Shown here in pieces: positions 19,643-31,961 of a stretch of DNA of 64,000 nucleotides. A program made the position numbers and the translations under genes. Origin of the DNA: Erinaceus europaeus (lineage: Eukaryota > Chordata > Mammalia > Eulipotyphla > Erinaceidae); assembly GCF_950295315.1 (NCBI RefSeq), contig NC_080164.1, positions 114,214,890 to 114,278,889 on the forward strand. Direction: 5' to 3'. How positions within the stretch are numbered: position 1 is the stretch's first letter; each line of letters starts with the position of its first letter. The notes beneath the pieces were generated by a model that was not told the origin of the DNA, ran no database searches, and saw nothing but the letters and a program-made list of their open reading frames with translations.

Positions 19643-21293
19643 TATACCCCAAGGACTCCATAACACCCAACCAAAAAGAGGAGTGTACTCCTATGTTCAT
19701 AGCAGCACAATTCATAATAGCTAAAACCTGGAAGCAACCCAGGTGCCCAACAACAGATGAGTGGCTGAGAAAGCTGTGGTATATATACACAGTGGAATAC
19801 TATGCAGCTATCAAGAACAATAAACCCACCTTCTCTGACCCATCTTGGACAGAGCTAGAAGGAATTATGTTAAGGGAGCTAAGTCAGAAAAATAAAGATG
19901 AGTATGGGATGATCCCACTCATCAACAGAAGTTGAGTAAGAAGATCTGAAAGGGAAACTAAAAGCAGGACCTGACTAAATTGAAAGTAGGGCACCAAAGT
20001 AAAAACCCTGTGGTAAGGGGTAGACATGCAGCTTCTTGGGACAGTGGGGGGTGGGAGTGGGTGGGAGGGATGGGTCTTTTGGTGGTGGGAATGGTGTTTG
20101 TGTACACTCCTAGTAAAATGTAGTCATATAAATCACTAGTTAATTAATATGAGAGGAGAAAAATTAATTGTATGTCTCAAAGTTTTTTAAAACACAGACT
20201 GAGTCTTTTTAATATATAGGCTGTGTATTTGATATGCGGACTCTCTCAAAAGCCTAGACCAAGTAGACCAGAAGCAATCAATGGCACAGTTATATACAAG
20301 ATACTGGGTACTGTACAGCAAACCCTAACAAAAGGACTTTTCAAAGTTAACCCAATTACCAAATAATGTGATGATAACATTAACTATCGATTGTCTTTTG
20401 GAACCCTAAGACAGCAGGAACCTCACATCTCCACTATAGAGCCTTTACTTCCCCCAGTCCTGGAATCCTTGGATAGGGCACACTTTCCAATATGCCTCTC
20501 CCAATCCATATCAAATAATACTGCGTCTGCCGATCGCAACCTAATCAACACAATGATTGCCACCTCAACATGCTTCACTTCAGACTGTGTCCAGAGACTT
20601 CAGCTGTGGAATGACAACCCTTCAGCTTCATTACTCGGGAGAGACCTTTCCTTTCATAGTATACTCTAATTCCATCCCAGGTGGTTCACTTTCTAACAAA
20701 GTCCCAAAACCTAGATATACACCACTTTCTGTGAGAGAGAGCATATGTTCACACATATCCATAAACTACTGCAAAATATATGCCTGAAAGCAGAAGTACA
20801 CTAGAGTTTGCAGTGAGTACCCCCCTAACACTTCCTCTCCACTATTCCTAGCTTTGGGTCCATGATTGCTCAACAATTTGTTTGGCTTTGTATGTTAACT
20901 CTCTTTTCAGCCACCAGGTTCCAGATGCCATCAGGATGCCGGCCAGGCTTCCCTGGACTGAAGACCCCACCAATGTGTCCTGGAGCTCAGCTTCCCCAGA
21001 GACCCACCCTAATAGGGAAAGAGAGAGGCAGACTGGGAGTATGGACTGACCAGTCAATGCCCATGTTCAGCGGGGATGCAATTACAGAAGCCAGACCTCC
21101 CACCTTCTGCAACCCACAAGGACCCTGGGTCCATGCTCCCAGAGGAATAGAGAATGGGAAAGCTATCAGGGGAGGGGGTGGGATATGGAGATTGTGTGGA
21201 GTTGTACCCCTCCTACCCTATGGATTTGTTAATTTATCCTTTCTTAAATTAAAAAAAATAAATTAAATTAAATAAAAATAAATTTTAAAAAGT
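19643..21293 (+). mobile_element. L1, 5'-truncated, long 3'UTR, 28-bp target duplication
   Basis: 19643-19938 encodes the last 97 or so residues of ORF2, open to a stop, with PMFIAAQFIIAKTWKQPRCP and ending KDEYGMIPLINRS. The 3'UTR (19939-21293) is about 1.35 kb, with a G-rich block at 20045-20074, the AACAAAAGGACTTTTCAAAG segment, and the shared terminal module that ends ATGGATTTGTTAATTTATCC plus an A-rich tail. Direct repeats CAAGATACAAACATGCTTGC + TAAGAGAT flank it at 19615-19642 and 21294-21321. Dead on arrival by truncation, but young by its target duplication. Confidence 0.92.
20045..20074 (+). other. G-quadruplex-type motif in L1 3'UTR
   Basis: Five or more runs of at least three Gs with short loops (GGGGGGTGGGAGTGGGTGGG). 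Equivalent blocks lie at 33885-33903, 53977-54013 and, on the minus strand, 47036-47058. Confidence 0.8.
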
Positions 21294-21321
21294 CAAGATA
21301 CAAACATGCTTGCTAAGAGAT

Positions 21322-24300
21322 ATCAAACCATTACATAATTATGCACATTTGTAGAAGTTAAATTCTCAAATGCACAGCTGACACTAAGTGATATTAAGGA
21401 GAAGAGATGGACAGAAGTGAATCTGAAGAAGATCTGTTCTACATCTGTGTCTAAGCCTACACTGGGATCGTGACTTGCTCACTGCACACTGGGAAGTCCA
21501 GGACCCACAAGGGTACAGAAAAGCATGCCAAGGGGAGCCTGGAAGCAGCAAAGCACTTGGCACATTGCATTATTGATGCTAAGATTACATGATGCATGCA
21601 GGTGTTTTTCTGTTATTGCCAATTAGAGAGTTACTCAAATTGTTTGATGACATTCAGTCACTCAGCAACCCATACCCTCTCTGGTGATACCCTTTGTCCT
21701 GAGAGGGAGTCTTCAAATTGATGCCTGATGAGGTATATTCGTGGTATGGCCTCCCCAGATCAAAGGGAAAAATCCTCAAGCCCTTGGCTGAAGAGAGCTA
21801 GCCAGGTTCATGTAGTGATATATTCCAGGGAATCCTCCAGGGGGTTGTGCTGACTCTGCTTTCTTATGATGACACTTTCAACAAGAACAGAAACTCATGC
21901 CAAACTTAATGCATTTTTATGACCAGAATTGAAACAAGAGTGGCAAATGTCTCTCATTCTTTTAAACTGGGTCATGACTGTAATCTCATGGTCCTGCTCA
22001 GATGTCAACCTCTTGACTGAAAGGGCAGGTAGATGATACAACAGTTCATTCTTGTCCCATCTTCGATTTGCTCACCAGGAAGTGAAGAAGGGTACTTCTG
22101 TGATAAAACAAGGCATTTGCTTCTCCTTTTGCATTTTACTCCCAGTCTATGCACTAAAGTGAATGGGATCCGATTGGCTTCCCTATGTATCATCGTTTTA
22201 TCAAATTATTTCCAGAGATTTGAGTTCTGCAGTGTGTATGCAGGCATGTCAACACACACACACATACACACTCTCTTGACAACAATCACAAGCATAATCA
22301 GTTGTTAGAAATGCTACTCATCTGACACAATTCTCCTGAGAGTTAATTCAAGCAAAGAACATCTCCAAAGTCCACCTCCCATGTGTCCTAATCTGAAATT
22401 TTATTCTGAATGGTTATCTGAAAAAAAAATCAAATAAATGTGTTCTTCATGCAAGACATGAAGTAAAAGCTTTTTTTCCTGGGAGCAGAGGTTTGTGTGC
22501 ATCTGCAAACTTGTTTAATAGTCCCTTACTTCCTATACATTAGATATGATATGCTTCTTTGGGATAATATGTAGCAGCACAAACGGTTTAACCTTTCCAG
22601 GTCATAAAACCTTGGCTTCATGATGCTTTCTCCAAAAATTCACAAATACCCAACAGTTTTTTTTGTATTATTCAAAATACTTTATTAACCCCAATAATAC
22701 TTATTCTGATGGCAAGCACATACTTCCCAGATTTTGTTATGTAATCTCTCATCCTATCTTTCCAACAATGATTTTGTTGTTCAGTTTGAAATATTTCATT
22801 TTATCCTGAGATTGTTTTCTTAGGGTCCTAACCATCATTTGGAATAAAATAGAAAATATGTTCTTTTTCCCAAAAAAAACTGGTTATTTTATCAGATTTT
22901 TTTAAACAAATTTGTCCTTATTTGTAATCCAAAATAGTTACCTGAAGTTTGCTATTTGTGAATGTACATGTAAGTCTGTGTACTTAATTTTATTGTATAT
23001 TTGTTTTCTAAATTCTTTGGCACAATTTTCTGGGTGCGTTCAAACTGCCACAATACATATCAGGAAAGAACTACTCTTTTGTGCTGTCAGTTCTGAGCAA
23101 TGAAAATTGTGGTTTGTTTGGGCTTTGCGGCCTTGTTTTGAATTTTGTATTCTGTATTTGTTATAATTGTATTTTTTCTTTATATCCCCTAGCTCCAGAG
23201 TTTTCTTCCCTACCCCACGCCCACTCCTACATCCACAATTGAACCATATTATTAAGGAAGGCACATTGATGAAAAGATCAGGATTGGAGCTCTGACCATT
23301 TGTCAGTGTTAGAAAACAATATTTTTTATCAAAAGAAAGCATGAATAGAGGGCTACCCTCCACATGATTGTTTCTTGCCAGACCATTACCTGAACGTGAA
23401 CACGACTGTGAGGAGGATGGTGGACTTGCCCAGGGATGGTATTTATTCAGAAGCAATGAGTTTCTACAGCATCTTCAGGAAGCTTCTAGACGCTTTTCCT
23501 CAGATATTCTTATTTCACTAGAAACTTTCAGAAGCCTGTACTGTCGCTCCCTCCCATGACACATCTTTGGGGGGGGGGGGGGGTGTGTGCATGGAAGACA
23601 TCCTCTACATAACTACACCCAGGGACCTTGGTCTTTCGTTGTCCAGCCATGGAAGTGTTTCATCCACTCATGAAATAGAAGCCAGTAATACATGGTATCA
23701 TAATCCTGTGGAAAATGTCAGTATAAGGAAGAATGTCCTCACGGCTACTGAAAACAAGTGACCCACCTGATCAGGGTCTCTGGGTCTCCTTCCTCATTCT
23801 CTGGATAGAATTACATTGCACACCTTTTCAGAACACCATCCCCAAACTAGACCCTTTCCAGTATTTTCACTCTTGCAAATACTAACAGGATTCCCCAGTG
23901 AGTTGAGTCTGCTCAGCATCAGATGGGAATTAGAGCCAAGTGAATTTTCCATATTGTAACCCTATTATCTCTCTTTCCCTCCATCTATCTCTCCTGTGTT
24001 GTGCATGGTTGGACCTTATGGAAAGTTATCATTTGGATGCAAAACAATTATACTAAAGCAGTTAGCCAGAGTGGTCTGAACACGCAGATTTATCTTCCCT
24101 CTCCTTCAGTGAAGAACATCTATCTTCTGTGACCTCTTGATTACTGAAGCCTTCAGAATATATTCTTTGGTCTGTGACACTGAGCTCAGTGCTGGGCTGA
24201 GCATTAAATATCACCCTCAATGATTAATTGGAAGTTAATTAAATCTATCACTGAAACAATGGGAAGGCAATGAGCTATGTAATCATTGTGATAGTAAATG

Positions 24301-24984
24301 AAATGATGTACAGGTCTCTCCATCCCGCTTATTGACAATGATGGAGGGGTGGCAGGCCTTGGATGCCTGGTGAGGCTGGCAGCCTGACCCCCTGGGTGAG
24401 AAGCATGGGAGGAGACAACACTGCACTTACTCTGACCACCTCTGCAGAATTAATGAAGAGAGCTCTTCCCCAGGCCTCAGAAGTGTCCTTTTCTGTCTCA
24501 CATTACCTGTGAGCTAAGGTCCGGTCCGGGGTGCCTGGAGAACCCTGAAAATGCTGAATATTAGCATATTTGAAGGGCTCAAGGAAGTGGACTTTGAACT
24601 CCCAGTGTATTTCAATTGCAAGGAAAAAGATGCACAAATAGTTAGTGCTTCTGTCTTTATTCAAAACTTAGGAATATGCAAAACCTTTTTCACAGGTCTG
24701 ACAGCATTTATGCCCTTCAGAAATTCTCATAAGATGGAGGTTAAGTGGCATTACCTGAGTTTATATAGCTGGGTATGTAAAATTAATTAGAAACCCTAAT
24801 GGCAGTGCCGGACCTAGTTATATCCTTCGTTTCTATTCCCAAACTTGAGTTCATTTGTGGGTGTGAGGACACAGAAGGCCAGGAGGTTTGGAAAGGAACC
24901 CAAGTTGCCAGATTGCCAAGAGCTCCCTGGGGCCCAGATTGGCATACGTTAACACTGGGTGTGAATATTAATTGGTATCACAAG
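21322..24984. other. 3.6 kb of mostly unique sequence
   Basis: No exon or RNA gene recognised. It includes (CA) at 22254-22270 and a G run at 23570-23583. Frames up to 138 codons (23040-23456, minus) have no recognisable domain. A TAAT-rich stretch at 24180-24320 is listed separately. Confidence 0.4.
24180..24320. promoter_or_regulatory. Candidate conserved noncoding element
   Basis: Unique, with dense TTAATT/TGATTAATTG/ATTAAATC homeobox-type core sites and no repeat signature. Purely inferential without alignment. Confidence 0.25.
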
Positions 24985-25200
24985 GCAGCCTTCCAGATAC
25001 TAATTTGCTTTAGGCTACTAGAACTGCTGTAGGACAATACCATAGTGGCTTATCATGGGAAGCTTATTTCTCACATGCTGGAGACTAGTATCCCAAGATC
25101 AAGGTGCTAGAATAGTCAGTGCTGAAGAGATCTCTTTTCCTCACTTGCAGAGAGCTGCATTTTCTGTGTCTTCACATGGCAGAGATGGAGAAAGAGAAAT
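24985..25200 (+). repeat. Ancient eutherian interspersed repeat
   Basis: TTTAGGCTACTAGAACTGC, CAATACCATAGTGGCTTATC, TTATTTCTCACATGCTGGAG, CCAAGATCAAGGTGC and GTGTCTTCACATGGCAGAG follow a widely dispersed mammalian repeat in order. I cannot name the family with certainty. Confidence 0.45.
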
Positions 25201-25224
25201 CTTTATCATTTTCCTTTTTTTAAA

Positions 25225-25437
25225 AAAAATAATTATTACTATATGTTAGATAGAAACAGCCAGAAGTTGAGGGGGTGGTGGGAATAGAGAGGGAGAGAGA
25301 CAGAGAGACACCTGCAGCCCTGTTTACCATTCATGAAGTTTCCCACCACCCCGGCAGGCAGGGACAGTGGGCTTGAACCTGGGTCCTTGTGCACAACCTT
25401 ATGCTCAACCAGGTTCACCACCACTCAGCCCCTTTTG
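25225..25437 (-). repeat. tRNA-derived SINE
   Basis: ACAGAGAGACACCTGCAGCCC, TTCATGAAGTTTCCCACC, CTTGAACCTGGGTCCTTGTG, CAACCAGGTTCACCACCACTC. Minus orientation. Confidence 0.8.
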
Positions 25438-25649
25438 AAATTGTTTTTATATTTTATCTTATTAAAGTAATTAATGTTTGAAGAGAGACTATTTCCACAT
25501 GCAGTTACATTAATGGTTAGGACTTCAGCATATAGATCAGGGCTTGGGGGATATAATTCAATCAATTCATAGCAAAATTTAAAAGTAGATCTTAATCTGT
25601 GAGTGGTAATAAGAAAGAACTGTTGGAGAGCAGTTTAGGGAGAGCAGCA

Positions 25650-25706
25650 CCCTCCCCCTGCATTCCCTGCACTCCCTGCACTCCCTGCACCCTCCACCCT
25701 GCAGGA
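25650..25706. repeat. CTCCCTGCA minisatellite
   Basis: About four 9-bp units of CTCCCTGCA with one T/C variant; reads as repeated Cys-Arg-Glu on the minus strand, which is not a gene. Confidence 0.85.
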
Positions 25707-25911
25707 AGCCAGGAGAGGATCCTGAGGCAGGGCTAGAAGGCCAGTGTATCTGCATATCCTGCTCCAGCTTCCTCCCCACCTGATTGTAAAAGCCACAACA
25801 TGCAGATGGAGACAGATGTGACACCTGGAGACAAAGACTGAAGCACATGCCCTGAGGATACTGCCCTTCCCCAGAACGGACTAGAAAGCTGGGAAGATCA
25901 GGGGGCTGGAG

Positions 25912-25912
<1 letters not shown>

Positions 25913-26000
<88 letters not shown>
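25913..26000. repeat. (TC)n(CA)n compound microsatellite
   Basis: About 36 bp of TC followed by 50 bp of CA. Confidence 0.97.
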
Positions 26001-26001
<1 letters not shown>

Positions 26002-26465
26002 CTACATGGATTGTAGTTTCTTCTCCTTTTCTGTCCTTACTTTCTCCCAATAAATGCTCATCTTCTCCCTGAAACATGAAAAACAAACAAACAAACAAAA
26101 AGTAAATCTTAAAAATTACCACTCAACTAAGAATTCCAAATTAGGATTACTTTATTTTAAAGGCTAGTTGCCTGATATCTTAAATTTCCCTTTAGCTTCT
26201 TTGTTTGTTTGTTTGTTTTTAAGATGTCTCAAAGTGGAGTGTTTTTAGTGCTCAGGATTAACTTGGGACCCACTTTCCTCTTCTTTTTCTTCAGTAACTT
26301 CCTGATGGAATGAGCCCCAAAGTTTGGAGACTCGCATATTTGGAAAGAGTTGTCTCTGAGGGAATCCTGTCTGTACCTCTCAGATACACACTGATCCAGG
26401 GGAGAGGAGGGAGTCATCAACAAACCGTGGTCCTCCCTGGACTCAGGAGATCCTTAAAAAGACCA

Positions 26466-26532
26466 AGGGATTCACTCCTCCTCCTCCCCCTCCTCCTCCT
26501 GCTCCTTCTCTTCCTCCTCCTCCTTTCCCATC
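26466..26532. repeat. (CTC)n-rich polypyrimidine tract
   Basis: CTCCTCCTCC with interruptions, flanked by unique DNA. Confidence 0.85.
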
Positions 26533-26734
26533 TGCTGACACACAATCAGAACCAGCTGCCCCACGTTGTTAAAGTGCAAGAGCTTCAGGCACTACTAACT
26601 ACTGCATTATATTTGTCTCCAAAATCTGGTCCTGCTACAACTCCTCATAAGAGGGGGATGGTTCAGTTGTAGTGCAGCAACCACACAGAAACTAGAGGCT
26701 GTTTGAAAAGGGAGTCTAGTGAAGAGATGAGAAA

Positions 26735-27010
26735 GTACGCCCTGCCTCAGGACCTTTGCATTGACTCCTCAGCTTGGCGCTCTCTTCCTCTAGTACCTGC
26801 TTCCTTCAAGTGTCCCTGCTTCCTTCATGTCTTTGCTTAAATGCCCACAGATCAAGTTGCCTTTTCTCTGACCATGCTACCAAACGGTGCTTCTTCCCAA
26901 TCTGTCACTTTCTGATATCGTATTCTACTTTTTATTTTAGACTATTAAATTCTGATTTTCAATGTATTGACTAATTTCTATTGGCACCTCCCCTTTTTAT
27001 ACCAAAGTCA
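26735..27010 (+). repeat. L2 (probable)
   Basis: CTTCATGTCTTTGCTTAAATG, CCACAGATCAAGTTGCC, CTCTGACCATGCTACC follow the L2 consensus order. Highly diverged. Confidence 0.5.
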
Positions 27011-27639
27011 GAGACTTTACCAGTTGTTTTATATATCTTGGATGATGTTAGATGTTTGATGAGAGAATAAACCCCAGCACAAGGTCAAGGCAAATAAAAA
27101 GATAAACATCCAAGTCCAAGTCAACAGTAGAAGCAAAGAGCATGATGGACAAACCTGAGCTCTGCTCCACGCTTGTACTTCAGGCTTGTAACTTAAACTC
27201 CTTGGAACACAGTACACTTATCTCCAGTGGAGGATAGTTTGAACATTAGTATTCTATGAACTAAGACTGGATGGCTTGAGTTGAAAGATGGTGAAGTTAG
27301 ATGCTTCCCATTTCATGAGTCCTGGTCCTGAGTCTGCCAGAAGTCAGAAGAATAACTGGAATCCATAGACAGATTGTGACTGACTGTCCTCAGAGTTGCA
27401 GATTGTTTTAAGATGAAAAGCCACTTTGAGCTGCCCTATTCCTTCAACATAATGGTGACTAAAATTTGATGTCATCTTCATGAAGAATGTAATCTCCTCA
27501 GTGATACACCCTCTCAGCCTTTTATAAAAACAGGTACTCATGATATCACTGGAACTTAAGCAAATAAGTCTAAGTTTAACTGGAAATTCAGTCTGGACAA
27601 AAAGAATGAGATTTAAAGAGAAGAAAGAAGTGCCAGGAG
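27011..27639. other. Unique sequence
   Basis: No recognised feature. Confidence 0.4.
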
Positions 27640-28165
27640 GTGAGTTGGTGTTGGAGCAACTGCTTTGTAAGAAAAGAGCTCTGAGATTACTCTGATCCTC
27701 GCTCCACAGGAGAGCAACAAAGACAAGAGCAATTCAGAACTCTAGTTCATTCACTCAAAACTAAATAAATAAATAAAATGAAGGTCAGGACAGTGGTGTA
27801 CTTGGTTAAGTACACATGTTACCATGCTCAAGGCTGAGTTCAAGCCTCCTAGTCCCCACCTGCAGGAGGGAAGTTTCATGAGCAGAGAAGCAGGGCTGCA
27901 GGTGACTCTCCTCTTCCCCTCTCTCCCTCTTTTATCTCCCCCATGCCTCTCAGTTTCTCCCTGTCTCTACCCATAAAAAGAAAAAAAAGAAAGAATGACT
28001 ACCAGGAGTAGTGGATTCACCATGCAGGCACCAATCATCCTGGTGGCAATTTAAAAATTAATAATTAATTAAAAAAACAAAAGTCAATAAAGTGCTTCCG
28101 TGGTAGAACACGGATTCAGACCTTGAGTTTAACATCCTCCAGCACCAAATAAATAAGTAATAAAG
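27640..28165 (+). repeat. Three SINEs in a row
   Basis: 27640-27775 is an old short SINE. 27783-28065 is a long-type SINE (GTCAGGACAGTGGTGTACTTGG to CCAGGAGTAGTGGATTCACC and CAATCATCCTGGTGGCAA). 28085-28165 is a short old copy (GTGCTTCCGTGGTAGAACAC). Confidence 0.65.
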
Positions 28166-29074
28166 AAAACTGAGCAGCTTCTTTCCTAGAATTATTTTAC
28201 ACAATGAAAAGAGACATCCAAATGAGACAAATGGATGGCACATTAAGCTCAAAGAACACCTTCAGCTAGTAAAAGAGTAAAATTATGTTGCTGATGTCAC
28301 TTCTGGTCATAATAATTTGGAGTATTACATCCAACAGAATGTTTTTTAAACGATTAGAGAACTTTTTGTTTACTTATTTAAGTCTATTGACTTCAAGACT
28401 CTGGGCAAACGTACAAAATACTCATTTGAATTGTAAATTGAATCCATCAGCTAACATTACATATCTTTAAGTGAAATTTGGAAACCCAGCCATTAATTCA
28501 TAAATAGACTTCTGTAGAGTATATGAATTAGCTCATCACAAAGATAATGCCATAACATTATTGAACAACATAAAATCACTTCCTTTTATTTTCCCATAAC
28601 ATCTGAGTTCCAAGTTTCCTGGCTTTCTCACGCTGTCTGTTGGGGGCTGCAGGACAAATACGTGTGAATTGCAGTTGCAATAAGGAAAGTGACTCAAGAA
28701 AAGACATGTTGAGAATTTCAAACTGATTCCCTGTCATATATCAAATGATTCCTAGTCTCAGGCAAGCAGTGCTTTTCAGAAATGCCTCACTGCAGGATGA
28801 ACGTGGGATGGGAACACTGAAATACGTGTGCTCTACCTCTTACATTGGTCCCAATAGCAACAATCTTCCTAGTGCAGGGAATACAAGGAAGGAGGAGCTG
28901 ATGCTACTTTATTCTGAGCTAGTAGGATCCTAGCTGCCTTTCACAGAGGAGAAGTAAGACTTCTGAGGCTTGAGTCTAGGACTGATCTGTCTACATCGGA
29001 GATGAGCTTTTCCAGTCTGTCCGAGTTCTTGGTTCTATGAGAAATTCAAAGATGTTTGAGCTGATCAAAGTAGA
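28166..29074. other. Unique sequence
   Basis: No recognised repeat or exon. Confidence 0.4.
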
Positions 29075-29265
29075 TGGAGAGTAACTCACTCAATAGAGCA
29101 GGTGCCTGGTCACACACAAAGCCCTGAGTTTGAGCCCCTGCAACTCAGGAGAACACCATGGATGGTACCTAGGAGGCTCTGTGGATGGTGGTTTGCTACC
29201 ATAGTATCTCTCCTATAACTCTTTCTGACACTCTTTCTCTCTCAAATAAAGAATGAAAACTTGTC
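29075..29265 (+). repeat. Old SINE
   Basis: GAGAGTAACTCACTCAATAG, GAGTTTGAGCCCCTGCAAC, CACCATGGATGGTACC, TTTCTCTCTCAAATAAAG. Resembles 1515-1735 and 62235-62360. Confidence 0.65.
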
Positions 29266-29395
29266 TGTTACTAATGCAAGCAGGTGAATCAGGCACGCTC
29301 TGGGGCTAGTCAAGAATGGGGTCTTAGTCAGAAGCATGCTCGGGGGCTCTTCTCCCACAGATGTCCTCTGACAACACTCAGAGCCACCAAACAGA

Positions 29396-29757
29396 ATGTT
29401 TGATTTGGTAAACCTTTTACTTCATGGGGAATATTTGAAAAAAAAAAATCTGACCCCCTTGCTTTGTTTACAAAATCAAGCAGTCTTAGGTGGGTTTTTT
29501 TCTACACTTTTGGTGAAGCACAGGGTTGGAGTCAAGAAATCCAAAGTCCACATCCTAACTTTTTACACTGAATGCACAGCTCTGTATGCTGGGCATGTGA
29601 TTTGTCTCTCTGATTCCATTTCCCAAGGCAACACAAATCACCTGGCATGAGGCATAGTCATAGAAAACATTGAAGACATTTGTCTCTACTGCCATTAAAA
29701 AAAAAACTGAACTTATTGTGTCCCAGAAGGTAAATCAGTGGGCAGAGAATCAGAGTT
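29396..29757. other. Unique sequence with possible MIR trace
   Basis: 29530-29645 has weak MIR-like order; not firm. Confidence 0.3.
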
Positions 29758-30100
29758 GTGGAGCCAGGTGGTGGTGCACCTGGTTGAGCACACATGTTAC
29801 AACATGCAAGGATCCAAGTTTAAGTCCCTGGTCCCCACCTGCAGGGGGAAATCTTCACTAGTGGCAAAGTAGTGCTTCAATTGTCTCTCTACCTCTCTCC
29901 CTATCTCCCTCTTCCTTCTTGATTTCTGGCTGTCTCTATACAATAAATAAAGATAATAAAAATAAATTTTAAAATATTTTTAAAAAAAATAATTGGAGAT
30001 GCTTCATCAGATCTCAGATTCAATCCCAGGTGCCAGAGTAATATTCTGGTTCTTTGTCTATCTCAAGGGAAAAAATAGATTAATTAAATAAATAAAACTT
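29758..30100 (+). repeat. tRNA-derived SINE followed by a partial SINE
   Basis: 29758-29985 is full (GAGCCAGGTGGTGGTGCACC to AATAAATAAAGATAATAAAA). 29992-30100 keeps TCAGATTCAATCCCAGGTGCC and a TATTCTGGTTCTTTGTC part of the second family. Confidence 0.75.
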
Positions 30101-31114
30101 TGGAAACACTGAACTTGTCTGACCTCTTTACAAAGTTTGCTTCCAAGTAAGCATTCATAGGACTTATTATATTTGTCAGATTGATCTTAATTAAAAAAGG
30201 TCCACATCATGGAGACAGTATTCAGAGATTGGTCTAAGGAAGGACCACAGAGATTTACCCTCAAATGGGTCTTTCTAGCTTCATCACCATAATACCTAGG
30301 CATTCATGTGAGCAAATCATTTCATCATAAATGAGAAGGTCATGCTACTGAACTGTAATCCACCCATTGATTTATGGTCCCAAGTTCCTCCAAGGATTTT
30401 CACAAATGCCTGTGATGTTTCCTAGTGCTGGACTTTGAATTTGGATCTGAGATTTAGATGACAGATGTGTGAAATCATATGTAGCCAGACAAATCCCGGG
30501 TGATAACACATTTGAGGGGCTTCAAGCAGTGATGGATTAAGGCCCAATCAACCAGATCAGCTAATCTGAGCCCTCTTCAGTGACACTAGCCCTGATGTTT
30601 TAAAGGGACACCCAAATAAATTACTTTCCAGAAATAATACTTTCTGCTCTATATCTTGTCCTATAGTCTCTCTTTCTCCAAAATAAGTCCCAGTGCTGTT
30701 GGAGAGACCCTGACTTATTCTAGAGAAGAGATAGTTCTCTAGATTTTTTTTCAATACTTGCCTCTACAGAAAGGTCAGTTTTAGACTCCATAAGCCAAGT
30801 GGTAATGAGACTATTACTAGGGTCAGTTTGATGAATAGTAGGCAGTTTTGAAAATCAGGCAGTGCAGAGGCTACAAAGCCCAGGATTTAGTAGTGGCTCT
30901 TTAGATGCTAAAGAGTCCATCCCCAAAAAAACCAACAAGTTTCCCCTAGGAAGGAACTGAACTCGGAGACATTTCTCAAGAGTGAAACTTAGCATTCTGT
31001 TTCCTGCCTTATTTTCAAAGTAAACTGCCTCACATACATTTTTATGAAAATAGGAAGGAGGTTAAAAAATCATACTTAACCTAGCAATATCAAGCTGTAA
31101 TACAAGACAATGAA
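30101..31114. other. Unique sequence
   Basis: No recognised repeat or exon; 30557-30754 frame shows no known domain. Confidence 0.4.
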
Positions 31115-31560
31115 CTAAACTGAAAGGGGGGCAGCAGAGAAGCAGTTACAGAAACCAGACCTTCCACCTCCTGCACCCCAAAAAGAAATTTGAAAAGAGG
31201 GGGAGAAATAATGGGGGGAAGATGACCAGAGGGTTCTGAACTTCAGTTCCATCAGGACCTGGAGAGTGAAGAGGAAAAAAGGACATTTAGAAATAGCAAT
31301 AGATGTAGGTGAAAGGAAGAGATCGCAGAACCGTAGGAAAAAATGGGCAACTATATACAGATATAGACAGATATAGAAATAATAGTCAACCCATATCTGC
31401 AACCTTGGAGAACTGCTATAACTTCCAATGTAGGGAATGAGATACAATATAGGGAATGAAGATACAGAACTCTGGTGGTAAGAACGATGCAGAATTTTAC
31501 TCCTGTTATATTATAATTGTGCAAATCAATATTAAATCACTAATAAAATTTAAGAAAAGA
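31115..31560 (+). mobile_element. Old L1 3'UTR of the long-UTR lineage
   Basis: GAAGCAGTTACAGAAACCAG, CCACCTCCTGCACCCC, then GATACAGAACTCTGGTGGT, TTTACTCCTGTTATATTAT and CAATATTAAATCACTAATAAA. It is a diverged relative of the young terminal module at 54890-55070, retaining an intervening 250 bp not seen in the young copies. Confidence 0.65.
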
Positions 31561-31572
31561 AAAAGGCAGGGA

Positions 31573-31840
31573 GGGAGTCGGGCAGTAGTGCAGCGAGTTA
31601 AGCATAGGTGGCGCAAAGTGCAAGGACCAGTGTGAGGATCCCTGTTTGAGCCCCCAGCTCCCCACCTGCCAGGGAGTCACTTCACAAGAGGTGAAGCAGG
31701 TCTACAGGTGTCTATCTTTCTCTCCCCCTCTTTGACTTCCCCTCCTCTCTCCATTTCTCTCTGTCCCATCCAACAACAATGACAACAACAATAAAAAAGG
31801 GCAAAAAAAGGGAATAAATAAATAAATAAATAAATATTAA

Positions 31841-31876
<36 letters not shown>

Positions 31877-31953
31877 GAAAGGAAAGGAAAGGAAAGGAAA
31901 GGAAAGGAAAGGAAAGGAAAGGAAAGGAAAGGAAAGGAAAGGAAAGGAAAGGA
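31573..31953 (+). repeat. SINE with (AAAG)n-(AAAGG)n tail
   Basis: 31573-31845 is the SINE; 31846-31953 is a purine array that changes from AAAG to AAAGG units at about 31880. Confidence 0.9.
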
Positions 31954-31961
31954 AGCTAGAG

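Noticed and set aside
19557..19790. Minus-strand frame opposite the L1 ORF2 end
   Set aside because: Antisense shadow of a recognised L1 coding segment.
22960..23456. 138-codon minus-strand frame at 23040-23456
   Set aside because: Composition and content suggest chance; no domain, and no clear splice context.
31846..31953. CRISPR-like regular repeats
   Set aside because: Simple AAAG/AAAGG microsatellite from a SINE tail, without spacers; the organism is a mammal.
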